A DNA stretch of 64,000 nucleotides from Vanilla planifolia (taxonomy: Eukaryota > Streptophyta > Magnoliopsida > Asparagales > Orchidaceae): assembly GCA_023846275.1 (NCBI GenBank), contig CM043872.1, forward strand, positions 11,959,170 through 12,023,169, given 5' to 3'. How positions within the stretch are numbered: the stretch's first letter is position 1; every line of letters begins with the position of its first letter. Below, in pieces: positions 1-12,486 of the stretch. Under the pieces are notes generated by a model. That model searched no databases. It was not told the DNA's origin and worked only from the letters and a program-made list of their open reading frames with translations. The position numbers were made by a program, and so were the translations under genes.

Positions 1-2480
1 CATTTCATCCCTCTTCCAACCTCATGCCCAACATAAAGCCTTGGGAGGGATTTCATACTCATCTTACGAATGCTTTGCCAAATAGCCACTTTGCTTGACG
101 ATGAAAACATCAATTGCCATCATCGTTTTAAGGGAATCAAAGACTTGCAGCCAATTTGTACTGTTGTGGACCTCATATAGGTCTAAAAGCTGAAACAAAA
201 AATCCCTTTTATTTCATAAAACTTAACTTAGAATTCATGAGATTCTATGCAAAATTTATTATATGAGATCCCAAATAGCGTTTTATGTTATATTTAGAAG
301 ATTTAGGTGAAAAACCAATGGCAACAATGATCTGTGAGTTCCTTAACCCATCATTTGAGCTGCTTGATTTTGATTTCTTTCATTTTTGACAATAAAAGAT
401 AGGATTTGGTTCTAATTAAGGTTTTATTTGGCTATTAGATTGATGGTATGTGAAATCTCTTAAGTTTTGTAAGCTAAGATTTTAAAAAAAAAAAGGAAAC
501 TTGAGAGAGAAAATTCCTTGAAGGGAGAAGAAGGGAAAATTCATTAATTTTTAAACTGAGTTTTGTAATAAAAAAATTTCAAATATTGGTAAATTACAAT
601 TTTGTAATTTTTTATATAAGTTGAGACTTGTCATTTGACTAATTAAAATTGAGAAACAAGAAATTTGATTGAAAGCAAGGCCAAGTACGAAAAATTGAGA
701 CAGGTGTCTTAATATTTCTTTTAAAGTTTGTCATTACTTTCTTTTATAGCATATCATACTTCTTTTTACCTTTTTAATATGAATGAGACTACTTGCTTAT
801 ATATCATGGTTGATACTTATGATTAGACTCTACATATAATTATTCTAAGTTATTATTTATTTTATATATTTATTTATTATAAGAGATAATCTACTAAGTT
901 AATGATGGTTGGCTTAGTCTTTCTTTGACACTAGAATTTTAGATATATTAGAGCTCTAATAAAAGATAACTGTCCATAAGAACAGCTTATAAAAAAATTT
1001 AAACTATAAAAGTTTATGCTACAAGAGCTGTGTTAAATGACTTATTAATTATATAATAAATTTAGTATTATATATGTATGTGAATCTAATTATAATATTA
1101 TTATGAAACTAAACAAACTATGTCATGTGATTGTTTTGCTAGTTTGAGTTGTTTATAGTTGAATTTTTAGCCATCTAGGAAAACTATGATTCCATGAACA
1201 AATTCCAACCATGCCTTAATTCTAAATAGGTACCATTTCCTTTTGCTAAGAACATGTGTTCTGGATCAATTTTTTGTTATTTATAATGAATAGTTACGAA
1301 TATAAACTGTGTGATTATCATGTTATAGATATAAATATTATATTGATGTATTTGTAAACTAAAAAAAACATATAAGAGAGATTTTTTCTATTTTAATTCT
1401 AAAATTTGAAAGAAATTTAACTGAATATGTGACAAAAATAAGAGATGTCACATTTGTGATATTATAAAACGATTTAATTAGAAAAAAAAATCCAATTTAG
1501 AATAAGTGAAAAAAAATAAAGTTGTCACATGGATGTTGAATAGCGTTCAGGATCTCTATTTTTCATCCTCTTGGTCATCTTCTCAGCTTGCCTCTGAAAT
1601 CACTTCGTTAGATGTATCGCACACGACATATTCGTATCAAACAAGATTGGTAGTAGCACTTTGTTACTTCATTAAAATTTTCTTACTTATAACATGATGA
1701 ACGTCCTTATTTATAAAGACCTTAAGGGCATAATGACAAATTGCTAAATCTAGAAATATAAAATCACAATTAGGTATACTAAGGGTTACATTTTAGAATT
1801 CTAAAGAACATTTGAAGAATTCCAAATGTCATCACCAATTATTAAAAATACTTTGAATTATACCAAAAAAATGTATTGAAAAGAATAAAATTTAACGAAA
1901 TAAGTAGTTCCCAAATGGCCTGTGCATTTTAGGTGGTGGTCCAATGACTGGCAAGGCAGTAGGCCATGTAATCATTATAACACAGGTGAAGAGATGTGAT
2001 GATACCTTAGGTTCAGTTTGTGGGTCAGTGTTGTTCAAAGCAGATCAGCACTAATTAATGTAGATTTATAGGTCAATACAGGTTCATGGGTCGCAAGTTG
2101 ATGCAAGTAAGAATAGATAGTGTAAATCAACCTAGGCTGATCGAGTGAAATGGGTTCTTGTAGTGAATAGTGGTGGCAGATGGTAGTAGATGATGGTAGA
2201 TGAAGATAGGCGACAAAATCAACAAAACAAAACTTAATTTTAAGACAAAAAGGACCAAATTTTGCAACAATGAAATTGCAAAATTGCTATAATGTCTTAA
2301 ACTAAATTTTAAGCTAAAAATATTCAAAAGGTTGCTAATTAATATTTTAATGATTCAAAATAAAATATAGATTCAAATAACTTAATAAATTAAAGGTAAA
2401 AACAAACTAAAATATGTGATAAAAGAAGGGTGGTAAGTTATAAATGACTATTACAATAATGTTGATAATGAAGACTAATA
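1..2480. other. AT-rich intergenic DNA, no gene seen
   Basis: Mostly A/T-rich sequence with stop codons in all frames. The few short open frames (about 60 residues) have low-complexity composition and no recognisable motif. I see no exon with convincing splice sites and no RNA gene. Confidence 0.6.
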
Positions 2481-2849
2481 AAAAGTAGAGCTAATTTTGG
2501 CATAACTTTGAGTTTGGGTAGGATTAGTACGCTTCCAAATAGAACTTTTGCTTGAAGTATAAAGTGTTACTATGTCAACACTTCAATTCTGATGTGCTAC
2601 GATGTTCACATGAGGGATCACCCCAAACATAATAGCCAATTTCGCATTATTTTGTAACCGATTATTGTTGTTCATATTTGCAAGCTTCTTAACTATAATA
2701 GGTTAAGCCCCAACGGTCTCCTTCATTTGGTTTGAACCTGCTTCCACAGCCCAAGTCTAGTTTCTATTTCTTTAGGTGTGTAACTTGCCTCCTTTGGTAG
2801 GTTGAGAGCCTTGGATTTATTCTTTTTAGATGTTTTTTTAAGAGGAGTA

Positions 2850-3560
2850 GCCTCATTAGCTATCTATTCTACATTATTTCGCTCCACTTAGCTTTGCATT
2901 GTGTATGCTTTTATGGTGTGCCCAACCTTCCAACATGCAAAGCACATTATGGGAGAAATTTGAATCATTGAAATGAACATTCCAATGGTCTATTGAGTTA
3001 CATACCAAACTTAAGTGGCTTGATTAGATACATCTAAATATAAGCCCTTGCATAAGTGGACCACTACACATCAATTGTCTAGCCATGAATCTAAATTAGT
3101 TGACCAAAAGCTAAGGCAATCAATAGGAGGTTTTTGGTGTCCCAATACATAAGCAGTAAAGTTAGGAATCACATCCAAACAAGGACATACATAATGATAG
3201 ATAAGCTTGATTTGGAATTTGGATTAGAGATATTCAAGCTAAGGGCTTATCCACCAACTTGTCATGGTTTGCCTAGCTATACAAAATCTCTATCTTCCAT
3301 GTTGTCAAAGTGTAAGATAAAGCAACTACTATTGACATCCAAAATCTTAAACCTTTGAGATGTCCCCATCTCCTTGTGAAGGTATGTGCAATCCAAGGGA
3401 ACGTAAGGCATTCTCCATATAGCTACCCCACTAAATTATATTTGTGGATAGCCACTTGTTGGGCACACATTGTATGGGAGAGCTCAATAACTCCATCTTA
3501 AATGTGAGATGTATCCTTTGGCACTAAATGAGACACTTCAATATTAGCTAGTCTTGTAAA
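2850..3560 (-). pseudogene. LINE ORF1-type relic (DUF4283 plus CCHC knuckle)
   Basis: Reading the minus strand, with several in-frame stops and frameshifts, gives the order typical of the nucleic-acid-binding ORF1 of plant L1-like LINEs. First comes a DUF4283-like stretch with a pattern like FxLHFDNMEDRDFV (about 3330-3290). Then follows a YWDTKNLLLIALAFGQLI-like stretch (about 3150-3100), then a YARAYI...IKPLK stretch, and finally a zinc knuckle (about 2945-2895) reading C-FA-C-WKVG-H-TIKA-Y, where the last cysteine has become tyrosine. The part before it (3560-4370) is compatible with the variable N-terminus but is not conserved enough to call. No reverse transcriptase follows, so the copy is 3'-truncated or rearranged. 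Many stops show it is old and non-coding. Confidence 0.5.
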
Positions 3561-6500
3561 TTGTACTTGATTAGGCCAAGTTACATTACCATTGCCATTA
3601 TACTATGTTGCTAAATTCCCATATAGAGCTTCTTTAAAACTCATTCAACCTGCAATAGGTGGCACCTAGAATCTCCTAGTCATAGCTTCAGCTGTCCTCA
3701 AAGGAGCATTTGCACAAACATCTGCTAGGCATGTGACTGATTTACTATTGTCAGGACTTCGAAGAATTTACAACGAGGGATATCCCCAATACAATCCGAT
3801 TCATTCTCCTCATACAAAAAAATAAATCTTGCATTCTAGGACAAGCTGTGCCTCATTCCCAGAGTCTTCCTCCAGGTTATCTTCCAAACTATAATCTGAC
3901 CTAGTAGAATCATTTTGATCGTTGGATTCACAGTCCATTACTTTGTCGGATGCAAACTTTTGCCATCTTGATGGACAACAATAATATGAGAGACTACATT
4001 GTATTTCGTTGTAGTTATAGAGCTAGTCTGGTTCGCCTTCACTCCGCCTAATAGAAGTTCAGACTGCAAGTGAACAAGTAGGGCTTTCCCTTTTTCCAAC
4101 TTGCTTGTTGCATTCACCTGAGATGAAGCGTTTGCTTTTTCATTTTAGAACTGCCCATTCCTGACTAGGTTTGCCTTCCCTTTGAAAGGTCTTGTGCACA
4201 CTACTATGCCCATTCGTGTAGGCCCTTCCGCCAATCTTTTTTTTAATCGCTGGTACTCTCAGTGCCACAGTTCAAACGCTTTCCCACTGGTCGACAAGGC
4301 TATTGTCTTCCATGCACTAAGTTCCACTAAGCCTCCCAGCATGATCAAGAGCATGCACGACGCTTAGAAAATCATTAGAAAAATGCTCATGAGTTTTCCA
4401 ATGAGTCCAAAAATCGTTGAACACAAGAGCTATTATTGTATTTGTTTTTTGTGACCTAAGTTTAGACATGTACAACTCACATGGACATAATTAGAATGAA
4501 AATTATAATTCATTGTATCAAGAACGTCAACCTTGGATGTACTCCCTTAATAATAAATAGATCTCCTAAGAGTCTAATTTTAGAGACACACAAATCAATT
4601 ATTAGACCTAATCTGATTCCAGAGTTTAGACTTGTGCTAACTCTCTAATTTCCTTTGATCTTCGCTAAAGAAGTTTTTAGCATTTTAACTTCCTTCCATC
4701 TTCCTTAAAGAAGTTTTTAGCATTTATTTTATTTTATTTTTGTTTGTTTATCTTTGTCTTATAAGGTCTTAATCTTTTTCTCTCTCTCATATATATAATT
4801 CTTCTCTAAGCTCTTAATTAAATAAATTTTTGCTATATTTTCTTAAATACAAAATCTACATCATCATCAATGATATAATTAATTAATAAGGTACCATCAA
4901 TAAACACTTTAATCAAGTAAAAAAGGATAAGTAGCAAAGTTAGATTGGGCTGATCATTGGACACTATGGGCTTCATTCTTATCTTATTCTAAAATTATTA
5001 AAAAAATAAAAATGAAAATAAATTTAATTAATCATATAAATTAGTAATTAATTTGAAAAAATAAATACACTTGGGCTATTATCACTCATTAATCAAGAAG
5101 ACATCATGGTATTTTTAGTGGCACATAATCATTGCCAATTTATTAGCAACAGTTTTTCAATAATTTTTAGAACAATAATGCATATATTCGTATCAAATAT
5201 TATCATCCAATCAACTAGCTAACCACTGGACATTCTTGTCCAAAGGTTGAGCAACAATAGGAGTTGATTGAGCCTTTAAAAAGGCACACATTGATGCACC
5301 TTATTCTGTGTATTACTCAATCAATGCCTCTTTTCTTCTTATTGTCTCTTATTTGTTTTATCCTTGTATACTAGTGTGATCTATTTAGTGAAGTACTTAC
5401 TCTACTTATTAGTGTTCCACTTCATCATTTTTCTTTGATGTGTTTTGTTAGAGGAGCTTTTTTAAATTTCTAATCATTTCTCATAGCTTTTAAACTTCAT
5501 CATTTGATAGTTTATTTCAAGTCATTATTTGCAATTTCTAATCTTTTTAACTCTTATGAAACCATTTTAAGTAAAAAATGTCCAAAATAAACATTGTAGA
5601 TGAATAGTTAATTCACAATTTTTATAGCATGATTCAATAGGAAAACAACATTACAACACATTTAATGATTTAGCTATAGATTTGTATTGGACTACAACTA
5701 GTCTCACTTTAAGCAATTAAATCACCAAGTGATGGTATGTTTAGCTAAAACTTAAAATATGAAAGTTGTAGAAAATCACTTTCATGTTCCAAATGGTTAG
5801 CTAATTAATGATTCATTTGAGGGTCCTTTTCCTCTTAAAAAATAAAGGACTTTTGAAATTTATAATTTCTAGATCAATTTTTATTATTATATCAAAAGAG
5901 TAACTTAAGATCCAAGTCTCATGAAATCATGAATATTCATTTTATATTCTACTATTTAAACTCTGTTTTTGAGAAGTTTTAGAAAAAAATACAGTCTTCT
6001 TGTTGTTTCAATCGTTTACCAAACACACGACAAAAATAACAAAGTAAGTAACTCTTAGAAAACTTACAAAACCAAAACAAAAATGGAGAAAATGTAATCT
6101 ACTTGATCTTAAAGAAGTTTACTACATAGAACTTCTTAGATTCTTGAATATGATGATTTAGACATTGAACTTCAATGGGCAATGACTTAGATCATCTAAT
6201 TGAATCTTGTGCAACGCATCACATTAATTCTCAATACAACAGGAGAAAGGATTTCGTAATCCTTGGTTAAGAAAAAAACATCTACCAACATTCATTATTC
6301 CCCTTTAATGCGAATACAAGAGCTTATGTAACTGGCAAGTTTGAGGGGATAATTAATAAAACAAAGAAAATTCAAGAAATCTAATCTATAATGATCACCT
6401 TAAGCAAGAACAGCCAACCATCCCATGTGATCTAATTATCACACCAAGTGGTTCTTTTAGATCACTTAGGGATATCAACTATCACACTCAATTTTTTGTA

Positions 6501-7389
6501 AACTAATCTTTTTCTTAAATCCTAAAGTGCAACATAACCTATGCACTAATCAACATACTTGATTAGCTACTTCCATTCCCAACCTAATTATCATGCTCAT
6601 GATGTATTACCTTGAATGAATCTTATTTCTCTACCAATTAGTCACTAAACTAATTGAGAGATGAGTTTACCCTAAATTAAAGTGACCCACCAAAATACAC
6701 CTATGAGCATAAATTGTATACGAGCATGTCATCAACCTATTATATAATCCATAATGCCAATATATATCATATAAACCAATAGGAAAATATGCATGAAACA
6801 AATATTGGAGCACAATAAGTGTTTAATAAAACCATAATAACTAGCAAATACATATGTCACTATTATAAATAAAAACATAACTATAATAGATTATAACATC
6901 ATAAACTAGAATGCTGAATACCAATACTACTAATATGGATTGACTCTGTCATCCTAACTCCAACTCCAAATGCAAGCACCCAACTCCCTGAATATACATG
7001 TAATGGAAGGTGTGAGTCAGAAAGCTCAAGAGAGAATCCTCAAGGTATATTCTATGCAAATCAATAGTAATAGTATGTATGTTATACAAATTAGTAGTAA
7101 TAACATGTATAATACTAATTGACATAAAGTAAAGTGTAACTAAGCAACATAAATAAATTGAAATATTATCCAAATGTCTCAACTTATCAAATTGAGCCAA
7201 TACATTACCTGGAATACTAGTATACGAGAACACTAATAACTTGCCTAAAGTCATAACTTTGGAAATCTTAACTTATCAAATAACTACAAGGACTTCTCTA
7301 ATCTCCCAAAATATCACAATCTTATGATGTAGCTAAACTCAATGATCAATGTCCAACCACTGATCTAGAAATCCCTTTATGATTTTGAG
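3561..7389. other. AT-rich intergenic DNA
   Basis: No gene recognised. The left end may contain the N-terminal part of the LINE relic described before it. From about 6.3 kb on, phrases and order are reminiscent of an old LTR, but no termini or target duplication could be placed. Confidence 0.45.
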
Positions 7390-7900
7390 TGTCTTGTCCT
7401 AAATTCAATACTCAATACTCGAGAAGCCAATCACATGATCTGGCACTCCACTATCCAAGGAGTCTAATGATGTGATTTGCACATTAAAGATCCTAAGAGA
7501 CTCCTCAATAAGCAAGTGACATATAATTATACTCGAGAGTCTAACATGTAATATGACACTCTTAAATTTACTGAGCTCAATCATGTAATTTAGTACTTCC
7601 ATGACTATATGAGAGTCATCAATATGCACACGATACTATTTAGGATTCTAATCATGTAATATAGTACTCCATAACCCAAGAAGTCCAACCACATAATCTA
7701 GTAACCTTAAGGTTTTATGAGTCCTTAATAAACACGTGAACCTCAACTTTAACAAAGAACCCATAATCTAATGCAATACTCTACAACCCCTAAGGAGCCT
7801 ACAATAAGCAAATTGACCTCCATTTTATGATACGAGTCCATAATATTTGGTCCACTACATCACAACTCACACTCCCGAACTCTAGGAGTAATGCATGAAG
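7390..7900. repeat. Degenerate tandem-like repeat array
   Basis: Repeated variants of a phrase containing 'atcatgtaatatagtact' and 'ccaaggagtctaa' recur at irregular intervals of roughly 55-75 bp. Examples lie near 7435-7475, 7570-7600, 7645-7670 and 7690-7720. Units are strongly diverged. Similar degenerate repeat blocks are common inside long gypsy LTRs, and the intact gypsy LTR later in this window has a comparable block, so this may be the remains of such an LTR. Confidence 0.4.
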
Positions 7901-10500
7901 ACCATTAAGATTCTCTTGTTTTAATCCTCTTACCTACTAGTACATCTAAGGATTATCCTAAGTTTGCTAAAAATGCTAATTAGCTTATCTATAGTTATTA
8001 TGAGTTCTCTCTCTAATGGTTTCTTAAATTCAAGTCCTCTTCTCAAGTGTTCATATTATTCAAGGACTCACCAAGTATTATAAGTTCTCAACCTTAGGTT
8101 TACACATATTATAACCAAAACTTGGACACATTCACAAGCTAAAACCCAAGATATCATATAGAACTATATATATATACACATCTATCCCAAAATCATTATA
8201 TCTAAATCATATAATGGATGACTCAAATATATCATTCAATAATTGTTATCTTAACATATAATGGAAGCATATGATATAAATATTATTGAGATTTTATAGA
8301 ATATAGTAAACAAATCAATAGGTAACAAAATAATAATTCGATAAATTAGGATAAAGTCAACATATGAGAAACATCATGATAAATCATATCCATGAAATAA
8401 AAACTAAAAATATGTGTAAAAATACCTTTCATAATTATTAAATTATTCCAAACTTTTCATATAACTATTAAAATATTATATTTTTACATTTTTCTTTAGC
8501 CTTATTTCTCATTTTTATCATTATTCTTCTTATCTAATTATATTTACTAACTTATCCAAATAAAATCAACTTATGACATAAATAAAGCCATCATTTGTCC
8601 ATATATGAAGGTATGAAGTCCTACATAAATACCCCAACACCTTATACAAAGTGCTAAATATCATATTATTCATAAAGGTATGTGATCAAAGACCAATAAT
8701 TAGTTATATTGTACAAAATAATAATGAATATACAATGAGATCATATCATAATTATTATGCTATATCAAATCAAGATATGATTTATTACTTATACACCATA
8801 CAAAAAGTAATAATGGCTATCTATATAATATCCACATAAACTAAAAGATAATGACTTAAGAAAATCTAATTTAATTATTATTTTTTCTATTTCTCAAGTT
8901 ACAAATATATTTCATATCATAAAACAAAATAATATTACTTATCTTTTCCAAATTATAACCAATTTTTGTTTTATATGTTATTACTATATCAATTATGTAA
9001 ATAGAATATATCGCTAAAAAATAAAATGAGATATTAATAAAATATCAACAAATCTTTAAGTTGATCATGTTTCATATTAGAGTAAATAAATTATAAATAA
9101 CATGTGAAAACACTTCAAATATTAAATATATATTTATGTCATATTATTAGATTAATATACTTAAATCTAAAATAAGATCATCTTTTTCTAAATTTTTTTT
9201 CTCTTGATTTCTTACAAATATCACACATGCATATTTGTAACTAAATGGTTCTTTATAATATATATATTACATACTTTCAACGATTATTAGATTCAAAATA
9301 TCATCTCTAATTTTTCTCTCTTACTATAATTTCAATGTACAATAATACTCCATACATGACATATTATATGTTCTATACATTCCTTAGTAATGTATCGTAA
9401 GATGTACTATACATACCATACAATCTATAATGAGCTACTCTATGGCCAACCCATCCATGCTCTACTTTTTCTTACTCTTATTATTCTATAACTTTGCATA
9501 CCATATATTGAGGCCACACACAATACATACAATGCAATATATTATGTCTCTTATTAACAGATAATACTTAACCACTAATATTTTTTATTTAATCTGTCTT
9601 ATAGGAAACATATTATATAATGAAGTTAACACATAAGATATTTAATTTAAAATATTATATGTTAACCAAACAAAACTTACTCTTACATTTCTCAATAAAC
9701 TAACTTAACCCTTGACATACCATACTTTAAGTTTGATGTTTGGTACATTCTCTTTCAAATAGAAATGAAAATCATGAAATCCTCTCAATTTCTTTCAAAT
9801 TCAATCCGAACTCACTCTAACCAATACAACCCCTCAAATGTGTATAGTAACTAAAACCAACTCCATTTGTATCTAAAATTAATTAAATTGTCTAAAGAAA
9901 CTAAATTCTTGTTACATTCGTTTCTTTTGCTTTCTTAGCAACAAATTCAGCACTGTTTTTTTATTTTCTTTGCAGCATTAGCTCCTCTTCTTTCTTCAGT
10001 TTGTGTTGTTTGGTTTCCGCAATAACACCAGCTTTATTTCTTATCTCTTTGTTCTTCTCATTGTAACCTTCAATAATTCTTATCTTATTTTCTATTCTCT
10101 CTCTATTTCTCCTCTTCCTCTCTTTTTTCATGCTCTTAGATTTTCCTTCTTTTATTTGTTTCTTTCTCTATAATTAAGCAAACTAATTCTCACCTCTTAG
10201 CCACAAGAATTTACAACTTATTCAAAGATAAAATAATAAAGATTAAATCTTGCAAACTTATTGATTTATCCTCAATAATTGCAAAAAATGAGATTAGAAT
10301 TTTTTTATTAAAAAATTCACAACTGATTATTTAATTCTTAACGAATTATGAAATAACTTTATTTTACCAAAACACAATCACATAAACTAAACTCAATGTT
10401 TATAATATCTTATATAAAATAAAATTTTTAGATCTTACACTTAAGCTAAACATTTTTACATCTTTAATCAACAAAGTATTGAGAAGTCTAATCTCAAAGG
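7901..10500. other. AT-rich intergenic DNA
   Basis: Very AT-rich, with short pyrimidine-rich tracts around 10.0-10.15 kb. No coding potential, RNA gene or complete transposon ends recognised. Confidence 0.55.
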
Positions 10501-10506
10501 TCTCAC

Positions 10507-11170
10507 CTCAAGCAAATTGGGTGATTATTGCCAATGTTTGTGGCGTGGTTGCCCTTCAAACTAATGTTTGATATTTCTTATAAATTTTTGCATCTTCAAC
10601 AAATGAAACATAAAGAAGTCTAGCTAGCCTTGAGTAGCTGATATGAGGTCTAGTCTTAAATGATTAGTTTATAAAGTTTAGCTCCATGGGAATTGGTCTC
10701 AAGCGGCTAGTATCGAGTAGCTAGTCTAGGATATCTGTTCATGAAAAGCTAGTCATGAATATTTAGCCTCAAGTAGTAGTTCTTAAGAGACTAATCTCAA
10801 GTAGTTGGTTTGGAGGGTATAGGCTTGATTAGATTAGTCTTAAGGGTCTAGGTTTAAGAAGATTGGTCTTGAGGGCATATACATGAGTGGCTGATTTTGA
10901 GGATTTATCTTCAAGTGGTTAATCATGAGGGTGTAGCCTCGAGTTGCTTATCTCAAGAGTCTAACCTTGAGGGATTGGTCTCTAAGGTTTGGTCTCATGT
11001 AACTAATCTTGAGGGATTGATCTTCAAGGTTTCTAACCTCGAAACTTCATGCAAATAAGTCTTTATGATGGTCTCAAGCTACTGGCATTGAGGGTTTGAG
11101 CTCAAGAAGATTGGGCGATTACTGTTAATATTTGTCACATGATTGAGCTTGAAATTAATGATTAATATTT
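10507..11170. repeat. Degenerate array bounded by a 70-bp direct repeat
   Basis: The interior consists of many diverged units of about 28-31 bp with a core like 'CTCAAGtggcTAGTcTTGAGGG'. The block is bounded by two similar 70-bp segments in the same orientation, 10507-10576 and 11101-11170. Both begin CTCAAG, contain TTGGG(T/C)GATTA and end near 'atattt'. It ends about 330 bp before the start codon of the polyphenol oxidase-like gene. It could be an old LTR block or a local minisatellite. No function is shown. Confidence 0.5.
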
Positions 11171-11328
11171 AACCTAAAAAAATTTTACAAATTCAATAAA
11201 AAAAATTAAAAAACCTATCTAATGAATTATTTAATTTATAAAAAACATTGATAAAACAATATCTTTAAAAATTAATTTTACATAAACAATTCAATATTTC
11301 AGTATTCGAGGTTTTTTTATGTGGATAA

Positions 11329-11337
11329 TATAAAAAA
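11329..11337 (+). promoter_or_regulatory. Possible TATA box of the PPO-like gene
   Basis: The sequence TATAAAAAA lies about 175 bp before the ATG at 11505, a normal distance for a plant core promoter. In such AT-rich DNA the match could be chance. Confidence 0.25.
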
Positions 11338-11504
11338 TACTCTTTTAATGAACAAAAACTAAATATGCAAAGTAATCCTGTCCACAACTAATTTAGCACC
11401 ACATACTGATATTTTTGGTGGAGCGTCTCTCTCAAAGTCAGAGCCCGTTCGTCATCCTTCTACTTTTCCTGCTACGGCTCAACCGGCGAAGTCATTCTTC
11501 TGCG

Positions 11505-12347
11505 ATGGCAAGTTTCCCAACACCAAACAAACCATCCAATGCTTTTATGGCAAGTTTCTTAACTCCAAACAAGCCAACCAATGCACTCAAACCTTATGAC
11601 CACCTCTCCTCTTTGCCTTCCGTCTCATCCCAAAGGTCCTGCTTCCTCCCCTTCCATCCAAAGACACGCATCATGCAACCCACGGAGCTCTCGTGCCGAT
11701 CTGGTGCAGAAGACAATCATGACAAACCCACAGATATCCTCTCTCGCCGCAACCTGCTTATTGGCCTCGGCAGCCTCTACGGCGGCACCACCGGCAAAAC
11801 CTTTGACGAAAATTCTAAGCTGGTAAGGGCGGAAGCTAGCGAATGCCCTGATTTTGAGACTCGGTTAGGGTACAAACCACGGGATGTCTACAACCCATGG
11901 AGCAGCATTCGACCGGCTCGTGCCGAGACGAGCGGTAGCCAGGTTGAAGATCCTACTTTCCCTGTGACTCTAGAGACGTCTAACGTTAGCTTGAGACTGA
12001 GGAGGCCGCCGATTAACCAGAGAACGAAGGGCGATGAGGAGATCATCTTTTTGCAGGGGATTGAGCTGGACAAGACCAAGTTCGTCAAGTTTGACGTGTA
12101 TGTCAACGCGCCGCCGGAGGCCCTGCGAAACGCAGCGGTGGCCGAGTGCGCGGGGAGCTTTGTGAGTGAGCCCCAGCTTCTGCGTAAGGGAGCGGGGAGA
12201 ACGAGGAGGACGAATCTTAGATTGGCAATAACGGATTTGCTCGAGGACCTCAAGGCGGCGGGGGACGACAGTGTGGTGGTGACGCTGGTGCCGCGAACCG
12301 GAACCGCGGTGAAGATTGGGGCAATTTCCATAGAGCTGCTATCTTAA
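11505..12347 (+). CDS. PPO: Polyphenol oxidase-like protein lacking the tyrosinase domain
   Basis: An uninterrupted 280-residue frame starting at the first ATG; upstream codons are open but have no ATG. Residues 1-95 look like a PPO bipartite transit peptide: Ser/Thr-rich stroma-targeting part, then a twin-arginine thylakoid signal (SRRNLLIGLGSLYGG, residues 80-94). Around residue 97 the protein jumps to a PPO1_DWL-like tail (FDENSKLVR, LGYKPRDVYNPW, residues 100-132). It then has a PPO1_KFDV C-terminal domain (about 150-280, including KFVKFDVYVNAPPE). The region of about 300 residues with the CuA and CuB histidines is absent; plant PPOs are usually near 580-600 residues. It therefore cannot be an o-diphenol oxidase. 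Residues 1-14 and 15-28 are a near-exact duplication (MASF-TPNKP-NA). The frame is GC-rich against AT-rich flanks, and PPO genes are often intronless. It could be an expressed lumenal remnant, or a pseudogene whose deletion happened to stay in frame. Confidence 0.8.
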   Translation: MASFPTPNKPSNAFMASFLTPNKPTNALKPYDHLSSLPSVSSQRSCFLPFHPKTRIMQPTELSCRSGAEDNHDKPTDILSRRNLLIGLGSLYGGTTGKTFDENSKLVRAEASECPDFETRLGYKPRDVYNPWSSIRPARAETSGSQVEDPTFPVTLETSNVSLRLRRPPINQRTKGDEEIIFLQGIELDKTKFVKFDVYVNAPPEALRNAAVAECAGSFVSEPQLLRKGAGRTRRTNLRLAITDLLEDLKAAGDDSVVVTLVPRTGTAVKIGAISIELLS

Positions 12348-12480
12348 ACGCATCTAATTATTACTGCAGGTCTTTAATGAACTACTCAGATTTCTAGGTC
12401 ATCGATGAATAATCGAAGTTATGGAACAGTGCGGGCTAAGCTATCAAAATGCGTAGAAAAATATTGTACAAATTTATCAG

Positions 12481-12486
12481 AATAAA
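12481..12486 (+). terminator. Possible polyadenylation signal
   Basis: AATAAA about 135 bp after the stop codon of the PPO-like gene. Position and sequence fit a plant near-upstream element, but the motif is common in AT-rich DNA. Confidence 0.3.

Noticed and set aside
11888-12331. 147-codon open frame antisense to the PPO-like gene
   Set aside because: It is the shadow of GC-rich coding sequence on the other strand; no domain, and the plus strand has clear PPO homology.
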